A DNA stretch of 64,000 bases from Hymenobacter guriensis (GTDB lineage Bacteria > Bacteroidota > Bacteroidia > Cytophagales > Hymenobacteraceae). Below, piece by piece: positions 34,287 through 43,520 of this stretch (position 1 is its first letter; every line of letters starts with the position of its first letter). The notes below the pieces were generated by a model. The model was not told where the DNA came from. It ran no database searches and saw nothing but the letters and a program-made list of their open reading frames with translations. A program made the translations under genes and the position numbers. The stretch is taken from NCBI RefSeq assembly GCF_015773195.1, contig NZ_JADWYK010000001.1, positions 310,001-374,000 of the forward strand. Reading direction: 5' to 3'.

Positions 34287-34781
34287 ATGTTCGATAAACT
34301 CAAAAGCCTCGACGACCTGTTTGCTGAACAGCTGAAAGATCTGTACAGCGCCGAAACTCAACTAGTGAAAGCCCTGCCCGATATGGCCAGCGAAGCCCGT
34401 GACGCCCGCCTGCGCCAAGGCTTCGAAACCCACCTGCAGGAAACCATCAACCAGGTGAGCCGCCTCGAGCAGATCGGCCGCGGCCTGAACCTCGACCTTA
34501 CGGGCCATACCTGCAAAGCTATGCAGGGCTTGGTAGCCGAGGGCAAAGAAACCATTTCGGAAGACGCCACCGACGAAGTAAAGGATGCTGCCCTCATTGC
34601 CGCAGCACAGCGCGTAGAGCACTACGAAATATCGGGCTACGGCACGGCAGCCCACTACGCCGAGCGCCTGGGCCACACTGAAGCCGCCTCCCTGCTGCGC
34701 CAGACGCTGCAGGAAGAACAGCTCACCGACACCAAGCTAAACGACCTAGCCAAGAGCTACATCAACCAGCGGGCAATGTAA
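34287..34781 (+). CDS. YciF/YciE-like ferritin-fold protein (DUF892)
   Basis: A 164-residue helical protein matching DUF892: LDDLFAEQLKDLYSAETQLV, KALPDMASEARD, LRQGFETHLQETINQVSRLE, CKAMQGLVAEG, VEHYEISGYGTAAHYAERLG, then LLRQTLQEEQLTDTKL. The repeated Glu and His residues (E-x6-Y, ETHLQ, EHYE, EEQ) fit a di-iron four-helix bundle. Family members are linked to stress responses. It is followed by a terminator and is probably monocistronic. Confidence 0.9.
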   Translation: MFDKLKSLDDLFAEQLKDLYSAETQLVKALPDMASEARDARLRQGFETHLQETINQVSRLEQIGRGLNLDLTGHTCKAMQGLVAEGKETISEDATDEVKDAALIAAAQRVEHYEISGYGTAAHYAERLGHTEAASLLRQTLQEEQLTDTKLNDLAKSYINQRAM

Positions 34782-34801
34782 CTAGCCCTGCTTCTTTCCT
34801 T

Positions 34802-34828
34802 AAAAGCCTGCAACGCGCAGGCTTTTTT
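34802..34828 (+). terminator. Terminator after YciF-like gene
   Basis: Stem AAAGCCTGC/GCAGGCTTT with a short loop, followed by a T-run. Confidence 0.82.
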
Positions 34829-34939
34829 GGTGTCTGGCAGGTAGTGATTTGCGGCTGAGTCAACTTTCCGGCCGCTGGCGGCGTTGTGGTAGACCGGCTT
34901 GAAGCCCGGTAAGTAATTGTAGGCCTTTGTAAACAATAC

Positions 34940-36097
34940 ATGCAGCAGACGCAGGAACAGGTAGAGATAGTGCACGAAGAAGAGCGTAAAGGCGGTGCCT
35001 GGCGCTGGTGGCTGCTGGCCCTGATAACGGTGGCGGCCCTGGCCTTCATCAAGATAAAGTTCTTTCCCTCGCAGTCGGCGGAGGCGGGCAAGGGCGGCGG
35101 TAAAGGGGCTGCTGCTGGTGGAAAAGGCGGCCCGGGCGGAGCCGGCGGCAAGGGTGGCGGCCAGAAGTTGCCCGTGCAGGTATACGTAGTGAAGGCTACC
35201 AGCCTGGCCGATGAGGTAGCCGCTACCGGCTCTATTCTGGCCGAGGAATCGGTGGTTATCAAAAGCGAAATTTCGGGCAAGATTACCAGCCTCAACATCC
35301 GGGAAGGTCAGCCGGTAAGCAAAGGCCAGCTGCTGTTCAGCATCAATGCCGACGAAATTCAGTCAAGCCTGCGCAAGCAGGAGTACAACATCAAGCTGTT
35401 CCGCGACCAGGAAAAGCGCCAGCGCATCTTGCTGGACAAGGAATACATCAGCGCCCAGGAGTACGAGCAGGTCAACAACCAGCTGCTCACGGCCCAGGCC
35501 GATTTGCAGACGCTACGCGCTTCTCTGGCCAAAGCCTACGTGCGGGCGCCGTTTGCCGGCGTGCTGGGTTTGACCACCGCCACGGTGGGCACGTACGTGA
35601 GCCCCGGCGCCGAAATAACCACGCTGTCCAAGGTGAAGCCCGTGAAAATCGACTTTACGGTGCCCAGCCGCTTTTCCAGCCTGGTGCGCACCGGCGACCC
35701 TATTACCATCACCGACGAGGCCTCCAACAAGAAGTACGAAGCCAAAGTCTACGCCCTCGACCCGCAGATTGACCCCGTGAGCCGCACCCAAACCGTGCGC
35801 GCCCGCTACGCCAATACTAGTAATGAGCTGCGCCCCGGCGCTTTCGTGAAAGTGAATCTGCAGCTCAGCCAGACCGCCGACGCCCTGCAGGTACCTACCG
35901 AAGCCGTTATTCCCGAAGCCAGCGGCTACAGCGTGTACACCGTGCAGAAAGGGAAGATGGTGCCGAAGAAAGTAAAAATAGGCGTGCGCTCCGACCGCCT
36001 CATTCAGATTACCGACGGCCTGGCCGTGGGCGACTCCATTATCCGCACCGGCATTCTGCAAGTGAAGCCGGGCGACAGAGTATCAATTAGTAATTGA
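34940..36097 (+). CDS. RND efflux periplasmic adaptor (HlyD/AcrA family)
   Basis: A 385-residue adaptor with one N-terminal membrane helix (WRWWLLALITVAALAFI, ~21-40), an unusual Gly/Lys/Ala-rich linker (~50-77), a lipoyl/hairpin region (VVIKSEISGKITSLNIREGQ to RAPFAGVLGLTTATVGTYVS) and beta-barrel and membrane-proximal domains. It links the inner-membrane pump to TolC. No lipoprotein Cys is present. The last four residues and the stop codon (SISN-stop) lie inside a palindromic AT-rich element at 36083-36118, so the original C-terminus may have been replaced. Confidence 0.92.
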   Translation: MQQTQEQVEIVHEEERKGGAWRWWLLALITVAALAFIKIKFFPSQSAEAGKGGGKGAAAGGKGGPGGAGGKGGGQKLPVQVYVVKATSLADEVAATGSILAEESVVIKSEISGKITSLNIREGQPVSKGQLLFSINADEIQSSLRKQEYNIKLFRDQEKRQRILLDKEYISAQEYEQVNNQLLTAQADLQTLRASLAKAYVRAPFAGVLGLTTATVGTYVSPGAEITTLSKVKPVKIDFTVPSRFSSLVRTGDPITITDEASNKKYEAKVYALDPQIDPVSRTQTVRARYANTSNELRPGAFVKVNLQLSQTADALQVPTEAVIPEASGYSVYTVQKGKMVPKKVKIGVRSDRLIQITDGLAVGDSIIRTGILQVKPGDRVSISN

Positions 36098-36118
36098 TAA
36101 TTAGCAATTACTAATTGA
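36083..36118. repeat. Left boundary palindrome of inserted cassette
   Basis: Perfect 14-bp inverted repeat TCAATTAGTAATTG / CAATTACTAATTGA (36083-36096 and 36105-36118) with spacer ATAATTAG. It contains the last codons and the stop of the adaptor gene. The 11-mer AATTACTAATT in its right arm recurs twice at the other side of the small gene (36493-36517). Confidence 0.75.
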
Positions 36119-36128
36119 GCATTCGGCT

Positions 36129-36494
36129 GTGAAAGAGGAAAATATTATTCTGCAAAAGACATACGCTTTTGCTGTTCGCATTGTCAGGCTCAGCCAGTAT
36201 TTAAGCAAAGAAAAGCAGGTGTTTCAGCTGGCTGACCAAATTCGACGCAGCGGCACTTCCATCGGAGCTAATATGGAAGAAGCTATAGGGTGCCTTTCCC
36301 GCAAGGATTTTATCATGAAAGCAGGTATTGCTTACAAGGAGGCCAGAGAAACCCATTATTGGCTTCGTCTCCTGCGCGACACCGACTATATAGCTCCTCC
36401 GCAGGCAGCTTCTCTGCTCAATGACTGTGAGGAAATTCTGAAAATAATTACGGCTATTATTCGCTCATCCCGGGAATCTTCCACCAATTATTAA
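36129..36494 (+). CDS. Four-helix bundle protein (S23/IVP family)
   Basis: A 121-residue helical protein matching the four helix bundle family first known from 23S rRNA intervening sequences: YAFAVRIVRLSQYLSKEKQV, FQLADQIRRSGTSIGANMEE, AIGCLSRKDFIMKAGIAYKE, then ARETHYWLRLLRDTDYI. The RRSGTSIGANMEEA core is diagnostic. It starts with GTG at 36129. It sits between adaptor and pump of an RND operon, is much more AT-rich than both, and its final codons (NY-stop) run into AATTACTAATT repeats. This looks like an inserted cassette. The family has no proven biochemical function. Confidence 0.88.
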   Translation: MKEENIILQKTYAFAVRIVRLSQYLSKEKQVFQLADQIRRSGTSIGANMEEAIGCLSRKDFIMKAGIAYKEARETHYWLRLLRDTDYIAPPQAASLLNDCEEILKIITAIIRSSRESSTNY

Positions 36495-36517
36495 TTACTA
36501 ATTCCCAATTACTAATT
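36493..36517. repeat. Right boundary direct repeats of inserted cassette
   Basis: Two direct copies of AATTACTAATT (36493-36503 and 36507-36517) separated by CCC, the same 11-mer as in the left boundary element. They lie between the four-helix-bundle stop codon and the A-rich ribosome-binding region of the pump gene. Confidence 0.7.
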
Positions 36518-36525
36518 AAAAAAGA

Positions 36526-39500
36526 ATGAGTCTTTCATCAACCAGTATCAACCGCCCGGTTCTCGCCATTGTGATGAGCCTGGTGATTGTGATTTTCGGG
36601 GTCATTGGCTTTCGGTACCTGAGCGTGCGGGAATACCCCAGCGTAGATCCGCCCATTATTACCGTGTCGGCCAGCTACACCGGTGCCTCCGCCGATGTGA
36701 TGCAGGGCCAGGTGACGGAGCCCCTGGAAGAAGCCCTCAACGGCATCCAGGGCATCAAGAACCTGACCTCCAACTCCCGCGACGGCCGCACCCAGATTAC
36801 CGTAGAGTTTGACCTCGACGCCGACCTGGAAACCGCCGCCAACGACGTGCGCGACAAAGTATCCGGCGCCCAGGGCCGCCTCCCGCGCGACATCGACCCG
36901 CCCGTGGTGAGCAAGGCCAACGCCGACTCCCAGCCCATTGTGATGACCTACCTCAGCTCCACCAAACGGACGCTGCTGGAACTCACCGACTACGCCAACA
37001 ATACGCTCAAGGAACGCCTGCAAACTATTCCGGGCGTATCGGAGGTGCGCGTGTATGGGGAGCGGAAGTACTCTATGCGCCTGTGGCTGGACCCGGTGAA
37101 GCTCTCAGCCCTGAGCGTGAGCCCTGTGGATGTGCAGCAGGCCCTCACCCGCGAAAATGTGGAGCTGCCCAGCGGCTCGGTGCAGGGCCAGGCCACCCAG
37201 CTCACCCTGCGCACCATGGGCCGCCTGAGTTCAGTGGAGGACTTCAACAACCTTATTATCCGCAAAGACGCTTCCTCGCTGGTGCGCCTATCGGACATTG
37301 GCTATGCCGAGCTGTACCCCGAAAATGACCAGACCATCTTCAAGGTGAACGGCGTGCCAATGGTGGGCCTGGCCGTAATTCCGCAGCCGGGCTCCAACCA
37401 GATCGATATTGCCGAGGAGTTCAACAAGCGCCTGGAGCAGTACGGCAAGGATTTGCCCAAGGACCTGGAGCTCAAGCCGGGCTTCGATAACTCGGTCTTT
37501 ATCCGCAAATCCATTGAGGAAGTAGAGCACACCATCATCGAGGCCTTTGTGCTGGTAGTTATTATCATCTTCCTGTTTCTGCGCGACTGGCGCTCAACCA
37601 TCATTCCGGTGGTGGCCATTCCGGTTTCGCTTATCGGTATCTTCTTTGTGATGTACCTGATGGATTTCTCCATCAATGTACTCACGCTGCTGGCCGTGGT
37701 GTTGGCCATTGGCCTGGTAGTCGACGACGCTATTGTGGTGCTGGAGAACATCTACTCCCGCATTGAGGAAGGCGAAGACCCGAAAACGGCCGCCATCAAG
37801 GGCTCCGAGGAAATCCTGATGGCCGTGGTCAGCACCACTATTGTGCTGGCGGCGGTATTCCTGCCGGTGGTGTTCCTGACGGGCATCACGGGCCGCCTGT
37901 TCCGGGAGTTTGGCATTGTGGTGGCTGGCTCGGTGCTGATTTCGGCCTTTGTTTCGCTCACGCTCACGCCCATGATGTGCTCGGTGCTACTCAAGCGCGA
38001 GGAAAAGCATAACTGGTTTTACCGCAAAACCGAGCCGTTCTTCGAGCGGATGATTGGCGGCTACCAGAGCAGCCTCGAAACCTTTCTGCGCAAGCGGTGG
38101 CTGGCCTGGCTGGTAGTGGCCGGCACCGGCGTGGGCATCTGGTTTTTCATGGGCGCTATTCCCTCAGAGCTGGCCCCGGTGGAAGACCGCAGCCGGGTAA
38201 ACATCAACGCTACCGGCCCGGAAGGCGCTTCGTTTGAGTTTATGGATGCCTACATGACCCAGCTCACGCAGCTGGCCATCGACTCGGCCGGGGAGCAAAA
38301 CCTGAGCAGCGTGTTTGCCGTGACCTCACCCGGCTTCGGCGGGGGCTCCAACTCCGGCAACGCCCGAGTGCTGCTCCTCGACGCCGATGCCCGCCCCCAG
38401 AGTCAGCAGCTTTTGGCCGATAAGCTCAGCGCGGGCGTGAAGCAGCTTTCGGCAGCCCGTACCTCCGTCAGCCAGGACCAGAGCATCGGGGGCGGCGGGG
38501 GCGGCCTACCGGTGCAGTTCGTTATCCAGACCCAGGATTTCGACAAGCTGCGCACAGCCGTGCCTAAGTTCCTTGATGCCGCCCGGCAGGCCCCCACCTT
38601 CCAGTTCGTGGACGTGAACCTGAAGTTCAACAAGCCCGAGCTGCGCGTAACCATTGACCGGGAAAAGGCCCAGAGCCTGGGTGTATCGGTGCAGAGCATT
38701 TCGCAGACCCTGCAGTCGGGCCTCAGCGGGCAGCGCTACGGCTACTTTATCCGGGAAGGCAAGCAGTACCAGATCATCGGGCAGGTGGCGCGCGAAGACC
38801 GCAGCCAGCCTTTGGATGTGCGCCTGCTCTCAGTGAAAAACGACAAGGGCGAGCTGATTCAGCTGGATAACGTGATTCGGCTGGTGGAAAGCAGCACGCC
38901 GCCCCAGCTCTACCGCTTTAACCGCTACAACTCGGCCACCTTCTCGGCCTCCCTGGCGCCGGGCCGCACCCTCGGCGACGGTATTGCGGCCATGCAGGCC
39001 ATTGCCGACAAAAACCTCGACGACACCTTCAGCACGGAGCTGGCCGGGGCCTCCCGCGACTTCCAGGAAAGCTCCAGCAGCCTCATATTCGCCTTCGGGC
39101 TGGCCCTGGTGCTGATTTACCTGGTGCTGGCGGCTCAGTTCGAAAGCTTCCGCGACCCGGTCATTATCATGGTGACGGTGCCGCTGGCCCTTTCCGGGGC
39201 GCTGCTGAGTTTGTGGTACTTCAACCAGACGCTCAACCTGTTCTCCCAGATCGGCATCATCATGCTGGTGGGGCTGGTGACCAAAAATGGTATCCTCATC
39301 GTGGAATTTGCCAACCAACAGGTGGAAAACGGCAAGGACTACATGACCGGGCTGATTGAAGGTGCCACAGCCCGCTTCCGCCCTATCCTGATGACGAGCC
39401 TGTGTGCTATTCTGGGCATTCTGCCCATTGCCATTGCCACCGGCGCGGGCGCGCTCAGCCGGCGGGCTATGGGCATTGGCGTGGTAGGTGGGCTGTTTTT

Positions 39501-39606
39501 TGCCACGGCCCTCACGCTCTACGTAGTGCCCGTTATGTATTCGTATTTCGCCACGGCCAAAAAGCACAAGCCCGCCGAAGCCGAAGCAAAAGCCGTAGCT
39601 GCCTAG
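36526..39606 (+). CDS. RND efflux pump, HAE1 (AcrB/MexB-like) family
   Basis: A 1026-residue inner-membrane proton-driven pump. It has the RND layout: helix 1 (INRPVLAIVMSLVIVIFGVI), a large periplasmic loop (~35-335), helices 2-6 with the proton-relay motif LAIGLVVDDAIVVLENIYSR (~395-415), a second loop (~560-860) and helices 8-12 ending LYVVPVMYSYF. A Gly-rich stretch (~653-658) lies in the second loop. It works with the adaptor upstream and the TolC-like protein 57 bp downstream. Substrates cannot be read. The ATG at 36526 is preceded by an A-rich stretch only, as is common in Bacteroidota. Confidence 0.95.
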   Translation: MSLSSTSINRPVLAIVMSLVIVIFGVIGFRYLSVREYPSVDPPIITVSASYTGASADVMQGQVTEPLEEALNGIQGIKNLTSNSRDGRTQITVEFDLDADLETAANDVRDKVSGAQGRLPRDIDPPVVSKANADSQPIVMTYLSSTKRTLLELTDYANNTLKERLQTIPGVSEVRVYGERKYSMRLWLDPVKLSALSVSPVDVQQALTRENVELPSGSVQGQATQLTLRTMGRLSSVEDFNNLIIRKDASSLVRLSDIGYAELYPENDQTIFKVNGVPMVGLAVIPQPGSNQIDIAEEFNKRLEQYGKDLPKDLELKPGFDNSVFIRKSIEEVEHTIIEAFVLVVIIIFLFLRDWRSTIIPVVAIPVSLIGIFFVMYLMDFSINVLTLLAVVLAIGLVVDDAIVVLENIYSRIEEGEDPKTAAIKGSEEILMAVVSTTIVLAAVFLPVVFLTGITGRLFREFGIVVAGSVLISAFVSLTLTPMMCSVLLKREEKHNWFYRKTEPFFERMIGGYQSSLETFLRKRWLAWLVVAGTGVGIWFFMGAIPSELAPVEDRSRVNINATGPEGASFEFMDAYMTQLTQLAIDSAGEQNLSSVFAVTSPGFGGGSNSGNARVLLLDADARPQSQQLLADKLSAGVKQLSAARTSVSQDQSIGGGGGGLPVQFVIQTQDFDKLRTAVPKFLDAARQAPTFQFVDVNLKFNKPELRVTIDREKAQSLGVSVQSISQTLQSGLSGQRYGYFIREGKQYQIIGQVAREDRSQPLDVRLLSVKNDKGELIQLDNVIRLVESSTPPQLYRFNRYNSATFSASLAPGRTLGDGIAAMQAIADKNLDDTFSTELAGASRDFQESSSSLIFAFGLALVLIYLVLAAQFESFRDPVIIMVTVPLALSGALLSLWYFNQTLNLFSQIGIIMLVGLVTKNGILIVEFANQQVENGKDYMTGLIEGATARFRPILMTSLCAILGILPIAIATGAGALSRRAMGIGVVGGLFFATALTLYVVPVMYSYFATAKKHKPAEAEAKAVAA

Positions 39607-39662
39607 TGCCGCGCCGCTGTCTGCTTTCGTCACCGCGCCCTTTTCAGCTGTTGATTTCCTCC

Positions 39663-41078
39663 ATGCCTCGTCTCTTTCTTTTTGCCCTGCTGCTCACTTC
39701 TCCCCTGCCCCTGCTGGCCCAGCAGCCGGTACTGCCGGCCCGTACACCAGCTACCACACCCCAGGCCAAGCCCCAGACGGAAAAGCCCGAAACCGTAGCT
39801 TCCGCGCCCGCCCTCACGCTGGCCGAGGCCATCCGCATCGGGCTGGAAAACAACTACGGCATCCGCCTGTCGCGGCAGGATGTGCGCCTGGCCGAAAACA
39901 ACGTGACCCGTGGCAACGCCGGTCAGCTGCCGACGGTAGATGGCAACATCACCCGTTCCTTCACCCGCAACGACGTGCGGCAGGAGTCGGCCTCCCGCCC
40001 TACCCCCAGCGAGGCCAGTGGGGCCAAGTCCAACCGCCTGAATAGCAACCTTGCCGCTACCTGGACGATTTTCGACGGCTTCGGGATGTTCATTGCCTAC
40101 GACCGGCTGCGCACCGTGGCCCAGAGCCAGCAGCAGCTTACCCGCGCCACAGCCGAGGAAACCGTGGCCGATATCACCACGGCCTACTTTACGGTGGTGC
40201 GCGAGGCCGGCAAGATTCAGAGCTTCGAGGAGGCCCTGCGTATCGGCCAGCAGCGCATCGACCTGACTCAAGCCCGAGCCGACGTGGGTGTGGGCGCCAA
40301 AGTGGAAGTGCTGACGGCCCGCGTGGACTTCAACGCCGACCGCTCGGCGCTGATTCAGCAGCAGGAGGCCCTGAAAACGGCCAAGGTGAACCTCAACAAC
40401 CTGCTCGGCCGCTCCCCCGCCCTCGACTTTCTGCCCGCCGACTCCATCGTGGTCAGCCGCGACCTGGGCCGGGAAACCGTTACGCAGGCTATCCGCCAGA
40501 ACAACCCCCGCCTGCAGCAGGCCCGCATCAACACCCAGGTAGCTGCCTACGACCGGAAACTGGTACGTGCCTCCCGCTTTCCGCAGATCGGCCTGACGGG
40601 CGGCTACGGTTACAACCGCAACGTGAACGGGGAGGCTTTCTTCGGTACCGAGCTGACCACCAACACCGGCCGCCAACTGGGCTTCAACTACGGCGTGGTG
40701 GCCTCTATTCCCATCTTCGATGGTTTCAACCGCAACCGCCTGGAGCAGAACTCCCGCATTGCGGAAGACCAGAGCCGGCTGCAGCTGGAGCAAACTCAAC
40801 TCCAGCTAGAGGCCGAGGCCGAGCAGGCCTACGCTCAGTACCAGAACCGCCTGCAGCTGCTGCAGCTGGAGGAAGACAACATTCTGCTGGCCCGCCAGAA
40901 CGTGGCTATTGCCCTGGAGCGCTACCGGCTGGGCTTGCTCACGCCCTTGGCTTTGCGCGAGGCCCAGCGCACCCAGCTCGACGCCGAAAACCGCCTGCTC
41001 GACATCCGCTTCCAGGCCAAGCAGGCCGAAACCGTGCTGCGCCGCCTGAGCAGCGGCCTGGTGCAGGAGCAGCCGTAA
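39663..41078 (+). CDS. TolC-family outer-membrane efflux protein
   Basis: A 471-residue outer-membrane channel subunit: signal peptide (MPRLFLFALLLTSPLPLLAQ), then two OEP repeats with the start LTLAEAIRIGLENNYGIRLS and long coiled-coil helices (ETVADITTAYFTVVREAGKI, and QLQLEAEAEQAYAQYQNRLQ). It forms the outer-membrane exit of the tripartite pump. The ATG at 39663 gives the signal peptide; the open frame continues upstream into the pump gene but that part is not used. Confidence 0.94.
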   Translation: MPRLFLFALLLTSPLPLLAQQPVLPARTPATTPQAKPQTEKPETVASAPALTLAEAIRIGLENNYGIRLSRQDVRLAENNVTRGNAGQLPTVDGNITRSFTRNDVRQESASRPTPSEASGAKSNRLNSNLAATWTIFDGFGMFIAYDRLRTVAQSQQQLTRATAEETVADITTAYFTVVREAGKIQSFEEALRIGQQRIDLTQARADVGVGAKVEVLTARVDFNADRSALIQQQEALKTAKVNLNNLLGRSPALDFLPADSIVVSRDLGRETVTQAIRQNNPRLQQARINTQVAAYDRKLVRASRFPQIGLTGGYGYNRNVNGEAFFGTELTTNTGRQLGFNYGVVASIPIFDGFNRNRLEQNSRIAEDQSRLQLEQTQLQLEAEAEQAYAQYQNRLQLLQLEEDNILLARQNVAIALERYRLGLLTPLALREAQRTQLDAENRLLDIRFQAKQAETVLRRLSSGLVQEQP

Positions 41079-41111
41079 TTTCGGCTGGCCTGTTCTTCAA
41101 ACGTCTTATTC

Positions 41112-41163
41112 TACTACGCCACAACGCCTGCCCTCACATGAGAGCAGGCGTTGTGGCGTAGTA
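41112..41163. terminator. 20-bp hairpin between convergent genes
   Basis: Perfect 20-bp arms (41112-41131 and 41144-41163, TACTACGCCACAACGCCTGC) around a 12-base loop. It ends the efflux operon and probably the T9SS cargo gene converging from the right, although T-runs are weak. Confidence 0.75.
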
Positions 41164-41225
41164 TATATTACTGGCGTCCTTATCGGTGAAGAGCTGTTCT
41201 GCCGGGATACTGCGTGAGCTACGCC

Positions 41226-43520
41226 CTATTGCTTGAGTACGCGCGTGGTCTGGGCCTTTCCGCCGAAGGGGGTAAGACGAACCAGATAAACGCCCGCCGG
41301 CAACCCGCTCAAGTTAGCCAACGTCAGGTTGTTGGACCCATCACCCAGGGTGCTGGTCTGCTGCCGTACGATGCGACCCGTCAGGTCAAGCAGCGTCAAC
41401 TCTCCCGGGCCGGTTTCTACGCTGCTGGCCGTCAGATAAATTGTATTGGTGAACGGGTTGGGAAATACTTCCAGGCGGGCCGCTACGGCCGGGTGGGCAG
41501 CAAAGCTCACGGCTTTTGAGCCGTAGAACGTGGCTTTTCCATCCAGATCTACCTGGCGCAGGCGGTAGTAGCGGATGCCCTGCTTGCCGGTTTCCGTATC
41601 GACGTAGCGGTACGTGCTCAGGCTGGTGCTTGTGGCTGACTGGCTGGGCACGAAGGCCAGCACGCGAAACTGCCGCCCATCGGTGGATACCTGCACTTCA
41701 AAGCCCCGACTGTTGAGCTCCGTGGCCGTTTGCCAGTTCAGCACCGCGTTGGTGTCTTCGCGTTTGGCCGAAAACGCCGTCAGGGTCACGGGCAAGGGCT
41801 CGGTGGCCTCGCTGAGCGTGAACGTGCCAAAGGAGGTGACGTTGTTTTTGGTTAGCTGGTTGGTCGTCGTATTCAGGCCGTCACGACCCAGCTGGCCGAA
41901 GATATCGCCCGAAGACGTGGACAGGAACAGCGCAAATTCGGCTTCCGTGAGGCGCTGATTGCCTGGCGTCAGGTTCCGGGTTTCATCGTCCAGGTATTGA
42001 AACACCAGCGTGGCCCGCAGTCCCCCGTCCGTCAGGTGCGGATTGGACGGCCGCACGCCATACACGCGCCGGATGCTGGGGTTGCCGTTGGTGCCGTTGT
42101 TGATAGTGCCATAGTTGAGGCTGGTGTTGCGGGTAATCGACACGTTGCCGGGCCCGTTGCCGCTGAAGGTCAGGCTCAGACCACTGTTGCCAAAGTTCTG
42201 GGCAATGCCCGCTTCGGCCAGCTGCGTGGTTTTCAGAAAGCCGCGCAGATGGGAAAGGTCGGTTTCACCGGCCAGCTGGCCCGAGGGCGTCATCACCCCA
42301 TTGCTGACGGTGGCCGGAGCCAGCTCCACAAACTCCACATTGACGTTGCTGACGTTGGTCTGGAGCACGCCGCTGATGAATTGCAGGGTGCTGCCGGGCA
42401 GAATTGTGAAGCTGGTGGTGAGGGTTTTCAGGCCGCCGCCATCAATTTCAACTCCGGTGAAACCCGAGGCCGAGCCACTGATGGTCTGGTTTCCGCCCGC
42501 AAAGCTGACGACGGTGTTGTCGCGCTGCACAAAGCTGTCCTGCTGGTTGTTGAAGTCGCCGTACACCTGCAGGCGCCCGACGAGCAGGCGCACCAGGGAG
42601 CGTTGCAGCTGGTTGCTGCCCTGCATGGTTAAGGTATGCGTCAGGGCCGGGCCTGATCCGCTATTGTCGTAGCCCGGTGTGATGGTTTGCACGTCCGTAA
42701 AAGTGCCGTCCGGATTCTGAATGCGGGTCGTGGTGATGGTAGCGGGCTTAGCGGCGTTGCTGTAGATGTTGGGATAAGCTACCGTGGAGCCCGACCCGAA
42801 GTTGGGGACGGTAGCGTCCTTTGTGGCGGTAGGCACATCCTGGGTCCAGTTGTCGGCATCAAACCAGTTGTCGTTTTTGCCGCCCGTCCAGGTCGTCGAG
42901 TTGGCCGGCTCGCTGGGCGCTACGCCCGTCACCGTAAACGTGGCTTCGTAGAACCGGAACTGCGGATCAGAAATGACAAAGGCCCCCCCCTCGTCACCGG
43001 CTTGCACGCCTTCGGCCACCAACTGCACGCTCAGTACGTAGCTGCCGGCGGTCAGGCCTGTCAGCAAGCTGGTATTGGCCGCCGTAGCGGCAAACATACG
43101 CGCCCCGGCCTCGGTACTTATCTGGGGCAGGGCAAAGGAGCCGGAAAGCAGGTTGCCTCCGCTGCCAGCGGCCCGTACCCGGTAGGAGAGTGAGGTACTG
43201 TTAACAACATCCGGGGCACTTTCCTGCGTGGTTAGCGTGCCGCCGTTCAGCAGGAGGCGAGTGGCAAAGCGGCTGATGTCGAAGGAGCCGAGGTTGCGGC
43301 CCTGAAACGCCGGAGCGGGCAGGCCGTTCTTGCCCCCAAACGTTTCGTTGCCCGTAGGGCCGCCCCGGTCAATGATAATGGAGCTGCTGGTGATGGTGGT
43401 ATTTTCCTGGGCCTGGGCCTGCGGCAGCGTGAGGCCTACCAGGAAGAGCGCCAGAAGGGCCCGGAAGGCGCGTAGCGGCGGCCGGGCCATCCGAAAGGGG
43501 ACGGGGGTAGTTGTCGTCAT
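41226..43520 (-). CDS. T9SS-secreted cell-surface protein (type A sorting domain)
   Basis: A 764-residue protein with a signal peptide (LRAFRALLALFLVGLTLPQA), beta-rich repeats in the middle (including TTWTGGKNDNWFDADNWTQD, also found in the neighbour at 44299), the frequent pre-CTD module LNWQTATELNSRGFEVQVST, and a C-terminal type A sorting domain (~680-764: LEVFPNPFTN, LTLLDLTGRIVRQ, LPAGVYLVRLTP, ending TTRVLKQ). The tail directs export through the type IX system and attachment to the surface. No enzymatic motif seen. The ATG at 43520 is chosen for the signal peptide. Confidence 0.88.
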   Translation of the reverse strand: MTTTTPVPFRMARPPLRAFRALLALFLVGLTLPQAQAQENTTITSSSIIIDRGGPTGNETFGGKNGLPAPAFQGRNLGSFDISRFATRLLLNGGTLTTQESAPDVVNSTSLSYRVRAAGSGGNLLSGSFALPQISTEAGARMFAATAANTSLLTGLTAGSYVLSVQLVAEGVQAGDEGGAFVISDPQFRFYEATFTVTGVAPSEPANSTTWTGGKNDNWFDADNWTQDVPTATKDATVPNFGSGSTVAYPNIYSNAAKPATITTTRIQNPDGTFTDVQTITPGYDNSGSGPALTHTLTMQGSNQLQRSLVRLLVGRLQVYGDFNNQQDSFVQRDNTVVSFAGGNQTISGSASGFTGVEIDGGGLKTLTTSFTILPGSTLQFISGVLQTNVSNVNVEFVELAPATVSNGVMTPSGQLAGETDLSHLRGFLKTTQLAEAGIAQNFGNSGLSLTFSGNGPGNVSITRNTSLNYGTINNGTNGNPSIRRVYGVRPSNPHLTDGGLRATLVFQYLDDETRNLTPGNQRLTEAEFALFLSTSSGDIFGQLGRDGLNTTTNQLTKNNVTSFGTFTLSEATEPLPVTLTAFSAKREDTNAVLNWQTATELNSRGFEVQVSTDGRQFRVLAFVPSQSATSTSLSTYRYVDTETGKQGIRYYRLRQVDLDGKATFYGSKAVSFAAHPAVAARLEVFPNPFTNTIYLTASSVETGPGELTLLDLTGRIVRQQTSTLGDGSNNLTLANLSGLPAGVYLVRLTPFGGKAQTTRVLKQ

